Positions 18,755-27,625 of a DNA stretch of 64,000 nucleotides are shown one piece after another. The stretch is from assembly GCF_001742185.1 (NCBI RefSeq), contig NZ_CP015750.1, positions 2,728,001-2,792,000 of the forward strand. Reading direction: 5' to 3'. The translations under genes and the position numbers were made by a program. Source of the stretch: Pectobacterium wasabiae CFBP 3304 (lineage in GTDB: Bacteria > Pseudomonadota > Gammaproteobacteria > Enterobacterales > Enterobacteriaceae). Under the pieces are notes generated by a model. The model saw only the letters and a program-made list of their open reading frames with translations. It had not been told where the DNA came from and searched no databases. Each line of letters begins with the position of its first letter. The stretch's first letter is position 1.

Positions 18755-19867
18755 ATGCGTAACGACATAATGCTTAATGATACGCCATTTCAGGATGCCG
18801 ACTCGCGCTGGCAGGCAGTGGTTACGCGTAATAAGGCGGCTGACGGCTGCTTTATCTATGCGGTGAAGACGACGGGGATTTACTGTGCGCCGTCTTGTGC
18901 ATCACGCCAGCCTCGGCGTGAAAATGTGGTGTTTTTCACGACGGCTGATGAGGCGTCGGCAGCGGGTTTCCGCCCATGTAAGCGATGTCGCCTGGGAACG
19001 CTGTCGCGGCAGGAACAGCAGGCGCAGCAGATTGCCCGCGCGTGCCGGATGATTGAGCAGTCGGAACATCCGCTGACGCTGGCGATGCTGGCTCAAGCGG
19101 TAGGGATCAGCGCTTTCCATTTTCATCGCGTGTTCAAAACCACAACGGGTCTGACGCCGAAACAGTATGCCAGCGCCCATCGTCACCGGCAGTTACGTGA
19201 ACAATTGGCAGATAACGATGAGGTGACCGCGGCGATTGTCGCGGCCGGTTATGACGCCAGCGGGCGCTTTTATGCTGAATCGGGTGCGCATTTAGGGATG
19301 ACGCCGACGGTGTTTCAGAACCGGGGGAAAGGGATGACGATCCACTTTGCCATTGGTCGCAGCTCACTTGGCGAGGTGCTGGTGGCGGAAAGTGAGAGAG
19401 GGATCTGCGCGATCCTGCTGGGAGACGATCCTGAATCTTTGCTCAATTCACTTCAGGAGATGTTTGCCAACGCACACCTGATTGGTGGTGGTGCGGCGTT
19501 TGAACAACGGATGGCGCAGATCGTTGGGTTTGTCGACGATCCGTCCATCGGGCTGACGCTGCCGCTTGATATTCGTGGCACCGCATTCCAGCAGCGTGTC
19601 TGGCAGGCGCTGCGGGCAATTCCGGCAGGAGAAACGCTGAGTTATCGTGAGGTTGCTGAGCGAATGGGAGCGCCTGCGGCTGTGCGTGCTGTCGCGGGTG
19701 CCTGTGCGGCGAACCGGTTGGCGGTCGCGATCCCTTGCCATCGCGTGGTACGGCATGATGGGGCGCTGTCAGGCTATCGCTGGGGTGTTGAGCGTAAGCG
19801 TGCTCTGTTGGAGAAGGAACTAGGGAAAGAACAGATTGTGCATCAGTCAGAGGAATCGTCACCGTGA
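18755..19867 (+). CDS. ada: Bifunctional Ada transcriptional activator / O6-methylguanine-DNA methyltransferase
   Basis: Senses methylphosphotriesters in DNA and repairs O6-methylguanine. The N-terminal Zn domain has Cys44 and Cys48 in GIYCAPSCASR and Cys75 and Cys78 in FRPCKRC; an AraC-type HTH follows (about 90-190); and the C-terminal methyltransferase domain has acceptor Cys328 in AIPCHRV. The start at 18755 has GAGGTG about 6 nt upstream. Ada methylated on the N-terminal cysteine activates ada-alkB, which here overlap by 4 bp, as in the E. coli adaptive-response operon. Confidence 0.95.
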   Translation: MRNDIMLNDTPFQDADSRWQAVVTRNKAADGCFIYAVKTTGIYCAPSCASRQPRRENVVFFTTADEASAAGFRPCKRCRLGTLSRQEQQAQQIARACRMIEQSEHPLTLAMLAQAVGISAFHFHRVFKTTTGLTPKQYASAHRHRQLREQLADNDEVTAAIVAAGYDASGRFYAESGAHLGMTPTVFQNRGKGMTIHFAIGRSSLGEVLVAESERGICAILLGDDPESLLNSLQEMFANAHLIGGGAAFEQRMAQIVGFVDDPSIGLTLPLDIRGTAFQQRVWQALRAIPAGETLSYREVAERMGAPAAVRAVAGACAANRLAVAIPCHRVVRHDGALSGYRWGVERKRALLEKELGKEQIVHQSEESSP

Positions 19868-20520
19868 ATTTTGATTTATTTGCCGATGAAGCGCCGCGTC
19901 GCTGGACGGAAACGCTGGCACCGGGCGCGGCCATCCTGCGTGGTCACGCCTATGACGATGCGCCAATATTGCTTGCGGCGCTGCAAACCGTCATTGCGCA
20001 CGCGCCGCTGCGTAATATGATCACACCGGGCGGCTTTGTGATGTCGGTTGCGATGAGCAACTGCGGACAGCTCGGCTGGGTGACGGATGAACAGGGTTAT
20101 CGTTACACCTCACGCGATCCGCTAAGCGGAGAAGCGTGGCCCGCCATGCCGGAGGCCTTTTCCCGACTGGCGAAGCAGGCGGCGGGCGACGCTGGTTTTG
20201 CGGATTTTGAACCGGATGCTTGCCTGATCAACCGCTATGATGTCGGTACGCGTATGTCTCTGCATCAGGATAAAAACGAACGGGATTTTCGCCAGCCTAT
20301 CGTGTCTGTTTCGCTGGGTCTTAGTGCGACATTCCTGTTTGGCGGAATGGTGCGTAGCGATAAAGCACAACGTGTTCCGCTGACACACGGCGATGTGGTG
20401 GTCTGGGGCGGCGAATCGCGGCTCTATTTTCACGGTATTTTGCCGTTGAAAAGTGGCTCCGTACCGGAAGGAATGCCTGATGAATGCCGTTTTAATCTGA
20501 CGTTTCGTAAAGCCGGATAA
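19864..20520 (+). CDS. alkB: Alpha-ketoglutarate-dependent DNA/RNA dealkylase AlkB
   Basis: Fe(II)/2-oxoglutarate dioxygenase that oxidatively demethylates 1-methyladenine and 3-methylcytosine. The 218-residue protein starts at GTG 19864 inside the ada stop (GTGA overlap). Iron ligands are His134 and Asp136 in SLHQDKNERDF and His190 in YFHGILPL; Arg209 and Arg215 in CRFNLTFRK match the 2-oxoglutarate-binding arginines. The nucleotide-recognition segment MSNCGQLGWVTDEQGYRY is present. It is translationally coupled to ada. Confidence 0.96.
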   Translation: MNFDLFADEAPRRWTETLAPGAAILRGHAYDDAPILLAALQTVIAHAPLRNMITPGGFVMSVAMSNCGQLGWVTDEQGYRYTSRDPLSGEAWPAMPEAFSRLAKQAAGDAGFADFEPDACLINRYDVGTRMSLHQDKNERDFRQPIVSVSLGLSATFLFGGMVRSDKAQRVPLTHGDVVVWGGESRLYFHGILPLKSGSVPEGMPDECRFNLTFRKAG

Positions 20521-20606
20521 GAGAGCGCGATGCTGCTTACCGTGAATTTTGTTTGCGCTTGAGTGAATAGCCAGCCCGCATCGGCATACAGGCTGGCTTA
20601 AGGGCA

Positions 20607-20719
20607 TAATACTGGTCACTTAAGCCCGTTGTTAGGGGAAACACAGGGGGAGGTTCCCGTAGGGACGCCTCACCCCTGTGGTCGCCCCGTGTATCTCGAT
20701 GCTTAAACGGTCGGTATTA
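20607..20719 (-). repeat. MITE-like 113-bp repeat, copy B
   Basis: On the minus strand it reads TAATACCGACCGTTTAAG ... GGGCTTAAGTGACCAGTATTA, the same length and end structure as copy A at 15294-15406. It lies between the convergent ends of alkB and the flavoprotein gene. Confidence 0.85.
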
Positions 20720-20734
20720 GGTTTAGAGTCGAGC

Positions 20735-22264
20735 TTATTTCTTGCTGAACTTCATATAATCAAGGGCGCTTTCTGCCGCAATACGACCTGAGTTGAGCGC
20801 AAAGCCAAACGTACCGCCGCCTAACAGCAGGTCATAGGTATCGCCATACATGCCAGCGGCATCATTACCTGTGACATACAGGCCCGGAATAACCTCACCA
20901 GATTTATCTATCGCCTGCATTTTCTCGTCGATCTTCACGCCACCCAAGGTGCCCAGTGCGGCGGGCTGCATTCTCACCGCATAGAACGGGCCGGTTTTTA
21001 TTGGACGCAGGTAATCCATGTTTTTGTTAAACACGTCATCCCGTTTTTGTGTCGCAAACTTGTTGTTTTCTTCCAGCGTATGCTTCAGCACGCTGGCATC
21101 AACGCCCATCTCTTTTGCCAGCCCGTCAACGGTGGCGGATTTGAAGACGAAGCCGCGATTTTTCTGACTTTCCTTCGTAAATTCGCTATCGAATTTTGTC
21201 AGCTTGGTATTGGCGATCACCCATTCACCAATCGGTACATCAATGCCATCTTCGACATAGTGCTTACGGGATGCTTCGTCAAAAATGGAGTACATGATGC
21301 CGCCCGCTTTTGACAGTGCGTTGCCGGAGTGTGGCCAGATGATGACATTAGATTCATCGGTAAAGCGGCGGCCGTGTTGATCAACCCACAGATAGGGCTG
21401 GCGCGCGGCGGCCAGCAGGTGGGAGTTAGGGGCGTAGTCTGGCAGGCCGGGGCGATAGGCTTGCAGCAGACCCAGGCCGTCCGGTTTTGCTCCGGCTTTC
21501 CAGGCCATATTGATCCCGTCACCGTCTTTACCGACGTTGCCGACCATGATGGTGTCGGGGAAGGCGGCGTATTTTTGCAGCATCTCTTTGTTGTTGGCAT
21601 AGCCGCCGGTTGCGATGATGACGGCCTTGGCGTCTATCTGGAAGGTGTTGCCTTCGCTATCTTGTGCGATGACGCCCGTCACTTTACCGTCTTTCACGAC
21701 CAGATCTTTACCCGCTGTTTTCACCAGCGTGGTGACATCCATACTTTTAAACTGCTCGTGGAATGTCTTAATCAGGTGGCGTCCGTGGCCGGGGCCGTCA
21801 ATGACATGCCAGGTCAACATACCGCCGGGGCCGCCGGGGCCGATGTATTCAAACTTGATGCCTTTCGATTTCACCCACTCAATGGTGTCCGCCGAGCGGT
21901 TCACGAAGGCGCGAACCACGAAGGGATTTGCCATCCAGTGGCTGTATTCCATGATGGTCTTAAAGGCCATATCTGGCGTCACCACAATCCCCTGACGTTT
22001 CTGCATGCTGCTGTTGGCGGCGAAGATGCCTTCGGCAAAGTTACCTGTGCCACCGACAATCGGCTGTTTTTCCAGTAAGACGATTTTCGCCCCTTTTTCT
22101 GCGGAGGCCATGGTTGCCGAGGTGCCTGCCGCGCCTGCACCGATAATAACGATGTCGGCACTTTTCGGGATTTCTGGCTTTGCCGTGTCTGCCGCCTGTG
22201 CGGTAGACCAGCTCATCATCGAGAGACAGAGCGTCGCGAGTACACTTTTTCTGAAGCGTTTCAT
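20735..22264 (-). CDS. Exported FAD-dependent reductase of the fumarate reductase/flavocytochrome c family
   Basis: The 509-residue protein has a Sec signal peptide (MKRFRKSVLATLCLSMMSWS then TAQA, cleavage about residue 24) and an FAD-binding motif DIVIIGAGAAGTSATMASAE (about 38-57) with acidic LLEK after it. Overall layout matches the soluble flavocytochrome-c/UrdA-type reductases, without their haem or N-terminal FMN domain. The usual catalytic GVHG and NRLGG motifs read GMYG and LLLGG here (near residues 465-480), so fumarate is an unlikely substrate. It is the last gene of the leftward operon and should receive electrons in the periplasm from the FMN-binding partner encoded just upstream. 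Substrate unknown. Confidence 0.85.
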   Translation of the reverse strand: MKRFRKSVLATLCLSMMSWSTAQAADTAKPEIPKSADIVIIGAGAAGTSATMASAEKGAKIVLLEKQPIVGGTGNFAEGIFAANSSMQKRQGIVVTPDMAFKTIMEYSHWMANPFVVRAFVNRSADTIEWVKSKGIKFEYIGPGGPGGMLTWHVIDGPGHGRHLIKTFHEQFKSMDVTTLVKTAGKDLVVKDGKVTGVIAQDSEGNTFQIDAKAVIIATGGYANNKEMLQKYAAFPDTIMVGNVGKDGDGINMAWKAGAKPDGLGLLQAYRPGLPDYAPNSHLLAAARQPYLWVDQHGRRFTDESNVIIWPHSGNALSKAGGIMYSIFDEASRKHYVEDGIDVPIGEWVIANTKLTKFDSEFTKESQKNRGFVFKSATVDGLAKEMGVDASVLKHTLEENNKFATQKRDDVFNKNMDYLRPIKTGPFYAVRMQPAALGTLGGVKIDEKMQAIDKSGEVIPGLYVTGNDAAGMYGDTYDLLLGGGTFGFALNSGRIAAESALDYMKFSKK

Positions 22265-22305
22265 GATGTTTTCCTTAATGTTATTAATATTCTTACAACA
22301 CGGGA

Positions 22306-22653
22306 TTAATTCGCCTTAGCCTGCGAGTACGCGTCTTCCGCCGCTTCTTGCACCGCGCCACTGGTCATCGTGGCACCGGACACGCCATCAACCTGTATGC
22401 TTTGCTTTTCGGTCATGGCTTTTGCGAGTTCGATTGCTGCTTCCCCGCCGACTTCGGAGGTCTCTTCCGGGGCATCAATCGTTGATTTGAGGACTTTCCC
22501 TTGCGCATCGATGTCGAGCGTGACGGTGACATCCCCGCCGATACCTTGTCTGGCGGCGGAATAAGTGCCCGCTTTAAAATTCCCTTCTTGTGCAACGGCG
22601 GTTCCGATTACGAATAACAAGCAAAGCGGAAAGATTCCTGAGCATATTTTCAT
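22306..22653 (-). CDS. Small exported FMN-binding-domain protein with flavinylation motif
   Basis: The 115-residue protein, starting at ATG 22653 (MKICSGIFPLCLLFVIGTAV), has a signal peptide of about 21 residues and one FMN_bind domain. DGVSGAT at residues 89-95 matches the D-x-x-S-G-A-T consensus in which ApbE attaches FMN covalently to the threonine (Thr95). It lies 41 bp upstream of the flavoprotein gene, so the pair looks like a split version of UrdA-like reductases in which the two domains are fused. An ORF from 22710 would add 19 residues and spoil the signal peptide. No apbE gene is in the window. Confidence 0.85.
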   Translation of the reverse strand: MKICSGIFPLCLLFVIGTAVAQEGNFKAGTYSAARQGIGGDVTVTLDIDAQGKVLKSTIDAPEETSEVGGEAAIELAKAMTEKQSIQVDGVSGATMTSGAVQEAAEDAYSQAKAN

Positions 22654-22718
22654 ATCAATAGTTCCATGCGTTTTTGAATAAATACGGTGAATAGCCACGT
22701 TATTTCTCATAAATAAAG

Positions 22719-24095
22719 CTATCTCCCATGAATAAAGTGATAACCGTCGTCGTTATTGAGGGGCCTGAATATCAGGCAGCACATCGGTAAGCCAATGCCG
22801 AGTAATAAAAACAACAGGCTGAAAGGGTTAAGATTGAAGAAGACTTCAAACTGAGAGAGAAAGCGTAAGATTGGAAACGTCAGCGTCATGCTGAGCATGA
22901 CGGAAAGTAATTGGCTAATGGTTAACAGGTTATTACCGCTATGGTAGGTGCTGTCGTTCAGATTACTGAAGGCCAGCGTACTTTCGGCTGAATATAAGGT
23001 CGAAATCAGCACACCTAATAGCATGGCGATAATGCCAATGAGGTGCATCGATCTCTCTTGCACGGCGACACTCAAAGCAAGCACACATAGCGATGTTACA
23101 CTGGTCGTCAGCATCAACAGCCGCCGGTAGCCGATACGCTTGATCAGCGGCTCGAACAGCAGTTTTGACAGCAGTGCGCCACTGGAAAAGAGCAGCAGAA
23201 TCAGACTGGTTTCGGCGGGTTGACAGGCCAGCGTCGTTTGTAGCGTTAATGAAAGGACGACTGGTGTTGATGCCAGTAGCGTGCGCGTCGCGATGCCGCC
23301 AATAATACCGACAGAAAAAGTTCTGATGCCAAACAGGGCACGCGGAAATAATGCGGTCTCTGCAATGAGATGTTGTCGGTAGTAAAGAAATACTAATCCT
23401 AGGGTGCTGCAAGATAGGAATAACATGACGAACGTTGGCAATATATTTTTCGTGGCGCTGGTTAGCATGAAAGCGATAAGAAATAACATCAAAATGGGAA
23501 AGGCCACTTCATAGGCACCCGTGCGTGACGTCTCGTTTATCGTTGCAACAGGAATATATTTGCTTGCCAGAAAAAAGCAGACGAAAGCCAGTGGAATATT
23601 GACGAGGAAAATAGCCTGCCAGGAGAGAAAGCTAACCAGAATATTACCGAGCACGGGGCCGAGTAGGGTGCCAAGTAATCCCAACAAGGTCACCCGATTA
23701 AGAAAGCGTAACTTCAGGCTCTGCGGTGTGGTACGCAATATCACGGTTCTGATGATGGGTAACATAAGTGCACCGCCAATGCCTTGAATAAAGCGGTACA
23801 CGCTTAAGCTGCCGAGCGTGGTGGCCGTCATGCACAGTAGCGAACCGAGCGTGAAAATGGCAATCGCGATTTGGTAGGTTTTTCTTTCTCCCAGCCGTTC
23901 CGCCAGCCAGCTATTGGCCGGCGTAAACGCGACGACCGTGACAATGTAAGAAATCACGATCGTTTCCATATGCAGTACCGGTTGGTGCAGCGACTGTGCG
24001 ATAGCTGGAATAGCGATATACACCATGGTGGTATCCAGGGATTGCATGAAAAAGGTGGTTGAGGCAATCCAGAATAAGACCCATGACGTATTCAT
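22719..24095 (-). CDS. MFS transporter, DHA2-like (14-TM type)
   Basis: 458-residue inner-membrane protein with many hydrophobic helices. DTTMVYIAIPAIAQSL in the first helix region and SWLAERLGERKTYQIAIAIF (MFS loop 2-3 motif) point to the drug:H+ antiporter-2 group, close to EmrB-type exporters in layout. Its ATG follows the nrfD-like stop codon without any spacer, so it is translationally coupled to that gene. Placement between electron-transfer genes and the flavoprotein pair suggests it moves the substrate or product of the reductase, in or out; this is inference. Confidence 0.82.
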   Translation of the reverse strand: MNTSWVLFWIASTTFFMQSLDTTMVYIAIPAIAQSLHQPVLHMETIVISYIVTVVAFTPANSWLAERLGERKTYQIAIAIFTLGSLLCMTATTLGSLSVYRFIQGIGGALMLPIIRTVILRTTPQSLKLRFLNRVTLLGLLGTLLGPVLGNILVSFLSWQAIFLVNIPLAFVCFFLASKYIPVATINETSRTGAYEVAFPILMLFLIAFMLTSATKNILPTFVMLFLSCSTLGLVFLYYRQHLIAETALFPRALFGIRTFSVGIIGGIATRTLLASTPVVLSLTLQTTLACQPAETSLILLLFSSGALLSKLLFEPLIKRIGYRRLLMLTTSVTSLCVLALSVAVQERSMHLIGIIAMLLGVLISTLYSAESTLAFSNLNDSTYHSGNNLLTISQLLSVMLSMTLTFPILRFLSQFEVFFNLNPFSLLFLLLGIGLPMCCLIFRPLNNDDGYHFIHGR

Positions 24096-25058
24096 TTAGG
24101 CCACCGTCATTTGTCCGGCATAAAGCACGAACAGTCGTAGCAGGAACACGCCGAACAGGCTCATGACGGCTAAGGTAATCACTTGCCCTTTGCCCGAATG
24201 GGCGGAAGGTTTGCGTACCCGATTGATCATTGAAGGGATCACAATGCCGATGCCGATAATGCCAATCCAGAATACGCTGCCCCAGAAGCCTGACAGCGCG
24301 GTCTGAGCGGCGATAACCTTTTGCCCGCCGCCAAGCAGCAGCCCGACAAAAAATGCCAACAGCAGGAACAGCTCGGCATACACCACAGGGGTTTCCACAC
24401 GATGGATGAAATGCAGGGAGCGTGAATCCCCTGAGGTATGACGCCCCCACGCGCTGGCCAGCAGCATGACGGCAATACCGGATGTCGTACCGGATACCAG
24501 AAACAGGACGGGCAGGACGGGGTTATTCAGCAGCGGGAACGATTTCAGTGCGGACAGCAGGAAACCGGTATAACAGCCGAGCAGGACTGCCAGTACCAGC
24601 AGCAGGTTTTCAATCACCGCGGCATTTTTAACGATAATCATCGTTAACTTACGTGCTCGTGTAGCCAGTGCGGGCCGATGCCAAATGGTTTCAAGATGAG
24701 TCAACCATACGTCATGATAAAGCGTGGCGAGCCATAACAGCATGACAACGAAATACACCTGAAAGAGCATCACCCCAAGCGACATGATGGAGGTGGGATT
24801 GTAAAAGACCATCAAATACCAAAAGGTCAGCGGTTTAGTCAGATGAAAAATCAGAATCACCAGCCCGAAGATCACGGCAAGCGGTGCCACGATGGCGGTG
24901 GCTTTTATCATGCGATTACTGCCGTTATATTCGGCGGGAACGCAGTGCCTGAGGAGCATTGAGAGCGACACCATCCCCGCCGAAATGCCGACCAGAAGAA
25001 GATAAACGGCGACGGGCCAATCCCACACCAGCGTGTCGAACGTGAAGGCATTATGCAT
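24096..25058 (-). CDS. NrfD/PsrC-like membrane quinol-oxidising subunit
   Basis: 320-residue integral membrane protein with about eight to nine helices. The N-terminus WDWPVAVYLLLVGISAGMVS is the conserved NrfD beginning. NrfD proteins take electrons from menaquinol or ubiquinol and pass them to a periplasmic four-cluster Fe-S partner. The gene overlaps the NrfC-like gene by 8 bp, and the MFS gene starts directly after its stop. No cytochrome c nitrite reductase (NrfA/NrfB) gene is near, so this pair serves another terminal reductase. Confidence 0.88.
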   Translation of the reverse strand: MHNAFTFDTLVWDWPVAVYLLLVGISAGMVSLSMLLRHCVPAEYNGSNRMIKATAIVAPLAVIFGLVILIFHLTKPLTFWYLMVFYNPTSIMSLGVMLFQVYFVVMLLWLATLYHDVWLTHLETIWHRPALATRARKLTMIIVKNAAVIENLLLVLAVLLGCYTGFLLSALKSFPLLNNPVLPVLFLVSGTTSGIAVMLLASAWGRHTSGDSRSLHFIHRVETPVVYAELFLLLAFFVGLLLGGGQKVIAAQTALSGFWGSVFWIGIIGIGIVIPSMINRVRKPSAHSGKGQVITLAVMSLFGVFLLRLFVLYAGQMTVA

Positions 25059-25749
25059 TGTCGATGACTCCTCGTTTCCCAGGAATACGATAGAGTTGAG
25101 GCTCTGTACCCAGATAAACCTTGGAACGGTAGGTCGCGTTGCTCTCGATCATCTTGGCAATGTTGCTCTCAGGATCGTTGAGGTCGCCAAATACCAACGC
25201 TTTGGTAGGACAAATCTCGACGCAAGCGGGTTGTTTCCCGGCGGCTAGATTGGATTCGCGACAAAAGTTGCATTTGTCTGCCGTTTTCGTGACGGGGTTG
25301 ATGAAACGCACATGATAAGGGCACGCGGCAATACAGTAGCGGCAGCCCACGCAGCGTTTATCGTTGACGTCGACAATGCCAGTGAGCGCATCTTTGAAGG
25401 ATGCGCCCGTTGGGCAGACGGCAACGCAGGGGGGATTCTCACAGTGCTGGCAGGACTTGCGGAAAAATTGCTTGATGGCACGCGTTTTCTCGACGGCGGG
25501 AATATCGACGGTTTGCAGTATGTCCAACCGGGTTACGCCATCAGGGACGTTATTCGTCTCTTTGCAGGCTTTGATACAGGCTTTGCATCCAATACAACGC
25601 ATTTCGTTATGTAATAAGCCATATTTAACGGCTAATTTACCCTGCGTTTTTTCTGGCTCATTTTGCGCTTGGGCGAGACCGATATTTCCACTAACGGCAA
25701 TCGCACTCCCCATATAGGCAATAAAACGACGGCGAGATAATTCTTCCAT
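25051..25749 (-). CDS. NrfC-like periplasmic ferredoxin with Tat signal
   Basis: Fe-S electron carrier with 16 cysteines in four cluster motifs: CIGCKACIKAC, CQHCENPPCVAVCP, CVGCRYCIAACP and CNFCRE...CVEICP. The N-terminus MEELSRRRFIAYMGSAIAVS is a twin-arginine signal (SRRRF), so the protein is exported folded to partner the NrfD-like subunit. I prefer ATG 25749 (232 residues); a GTG at 25764 is possible and neither has a clear ribosome-binding site. It is the first gene of the operon. A CRP-like site lies about 195 bp upstream. Confidence 0.87.
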   Translation of the reverse strand: MEELSRRRFIAYMGSAIAVSGNIGLAQAQNEPEKTQGKLAVKYGLLHNEMRCIGCKACIKACKETNNVPDGVTRLDILQTVDIPAVEKTRAIKQFFRKSCQHCENPPCVAVCPTGASFKDALTGIVDVNDKRCVGCRYCIAACPYHVRFINPVTKTADKCNFCRESNLAAGKQPACVEICPTKALVFGDLNDPESNIAKMIESNATYRSKVYLGTEPQLYRIPGKRGVIDNA

Positions 25750-25943
25750 ATTATAAATCTTCACATTGAGGTGACAGTTGCGTGAGCACCCAATTTTTCA
25801 TGGATGTTATTGATCCAGCAATAGCGCTAATATTTCGCACTTTGACGCTAATAGAAAAACAGTGGTCAATCATTACGATGAAAGTAATAAATAGGCCATG
25901 TCGTTATTGTGGTTTTATTGGAACATGGCAATAAAAGGCTAAA

Positions 25944-25959
25944 TGTGACCAAGTGCACA
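25944..25959. promoter_or_regulatory. CRP-like site upstream of the flavin-reductase operon
   Basis: TGTGACCAAGTGCACA fits TGTGA-N6-TCACA with one mismatch. It lies between the Fe-S protein gene and the ERIC element, about 195 bp before the operon start. Apart from this site and the ERIC element, the DNA between 25765 and 26310 shows no gene. Confidence 0.55.
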
Positions 25960-26065
25960 TTTGTTTTTTTTGTAGAATCGTATATGACAAATATGGATTT
26001 GTTATAAGTGGGTTTTTATTTTATTTATTCTTCTCGTTCATTTAAGAGATCGTGTTTCTATTATA

Positions 26066-26192
<127 letters not shown>

Positions 26193-26310
26193 GACGTACG
26201 CTGTTATTTTTATTCTCGAGATAAAAGTGAATAATTGATGTGTGTCAGATTACTGGTTTTTTATGTGAGGAGTGTAAGGGGAGATAAATAGATGATGACC
26301 TTTTTTGTAA

Positions 26311-26349
26311 CAAATAAAAAACGTTAATGCTTACTTAGCACTAACGTTT
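26311..26349 (-). terminator. Terminator after the secreted esterase gene
   Basis: AAACGTTA-A-TGCT / AGCA-C-TAACGTTT stem (26319-26349) followed on the minus strand by TTTT. It lies about 35 bp beyond the esterase stop codon. Confidence 0.85.
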
Positions 26350-26383
26350 ATGTAGTCTGAATCATTAAGAATACAGATTGGTG

Positions 26384-27349
26384 TTAGGGTTTTAGGTGTT
26401 TATCAAGAAAACGGACGGTAATCTGCATGATTTCCGGTTGCAGCCAGTGTGGCCCACCGTGCTCTGCACCGTTAACGCTGTAATAGGTCGATTCGATATT
26501 TTTCGCTGTCAGAGCCTGATGCAGTCGTTCGGTCTGGCGTGGAGAAACTGAGGTATCGTTCGTGCCGTGCATGATCAAAAATGGAGGTGTCGCGCTGCTG
26601 ATAAAATTAATCGGGTTTGCGGCTGCCGCTTTGTCTGGATAACGAGTGATTGCGCCTCCTTCATTAAACACCGCCGTGCCGTTAACCCAGATAGCTTCAG
26701 TCGCGGAAGACGACGCGTGTTTCTGAACGACATCGTCAGGGAAGCCTTCACCAACGAGCGTCAGATCGGATAAGCCATAGAAATCGATCACGGCCTGGAC
26801 ATCACTGCTTTGGTCAAGATGATCGCCTTTATCGTAGGTTTTTGAGCTATTGGTCGCCCCAGCAAATGCTGCCAGATATCCTCCCGCAGATGCGCCAAAA
26901 ACCGCAGCATGTTGACCGTCAATACCGAACTTTTTCGCGTTTGCCCGCAGATAACGAATAGCGGATTTTACATCTTCCAGCGGCGAGGGGAAAAGTACGG
27001 TGGGGGCGACACGATATTCCATGCTGGCAACCACATAACCCGCCTCGGCAATGTTAAGGCGCTGTTGTAGGTAATTATCTTTATTGGCGTTAACGAAGCC
27101 GCCGCCGGTAATGAATAATACGACGGGAAGTGCTGTCTTCGCTTCAGGCTGGAGAATATCCATTTTTAATGCAACATTCGGATAGCCCCGCACTGATACC
27201 TGAGAATAAACGACGTCAGAGATTAACTTCACCGATGTGGTTTCCTGCTTTACGGTGATGTCATGTTGATTCTGTGCCGCATTGATTGCTGTCGCGCTCA
27301 TCATTGCCAAGGTTGCCAATCCTATTTTTTTTGCTTTCGAATAATCCAT
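26384..27349 (-). CDS. Secreted alpha/beta-hydrolase (carboxyl esterase, possible feruloyl/acetyl esterase)
   Basis: 321-residue protein with an N-terminal signal peptide (MDYSKAKKIGLATLAMMSAT then AINAA). The fold motifs are in order: oxyanion-hole ITGGGFVNA (about 79-87), nucleophile elbow FGASAGGYLA with the catalytic serine (about 150), the acid loop HGTNDTSVSP and the histidine in GAEHGGPHW. This is the esterase/lipase type that includes bacterial feruloyl and acetyl esterases acting on plant cell-wall polymers. The exact substrate cannot be read from sequence. It is divergent from a LysR gene. Confidence 0.82.
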   Translation of the reverse strand: MDYSKAKKIGLATLAMMSATAINAAQNQHDITVKQETTSVKLISDVVYSQVSVRGYPNVALKMDILQPEAKTALPVVLFITGGGFVNANKDNYLQQRLNIAEAGYVVASMEYRVAPTVLFPSPLEDVKSAIRYLRANAKKFGIDGQHAAVFGASAGGYLAAFAGATNSSKTYDKGDHLDQSSDVQAVIDFYGLSDLTLVGEGFPDDVVQKHASSSATEAIWVNGTAVFNEGGAITRYPDKAAAANPINFISSATPPFLIMHGTNDTSVSPRQTERLHQALTAKNIESTYYSVNGAEHGGPHWLQPEIMQITVRFLDKHLKP

Positions 27350-27625
27350 ATCTTAAGTCCTTTTGTTAGGGGGATGTAAATTTTTTCGGTTTTTGAGCGG
27401 TAATGTCATATTTGTAAAAATAATATTAAAAAATCTTTAATATTATGAGTTGTCGTCTTAAGTGAATAAATTATTCCCTCATTGATAATAAGTTGACTAT
27501 ATCTACTATTAACGTTATTTCTCATTAATTAAATGTGGTTCTAATCACATTTGATTATTTACAAAGCTATATAATTATTATTGTGGTTAGTTATAAATGA
27601 GGCAGTTGATGCGTAATATAAAACA

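Noticed and set aside
21329..22078. 249-codon frame opposite the exported flavoprotein
   Set aside because: Antisense shadow in a G/C-rich gene with a recognisable product on the other strand.
25808..25821. Possible FNR site near the NrfC-like gene (TTGATCCAGCAA)
   Set aside because: Only one half-site matches TTGAT-N4-ATCAA; not enough to call.
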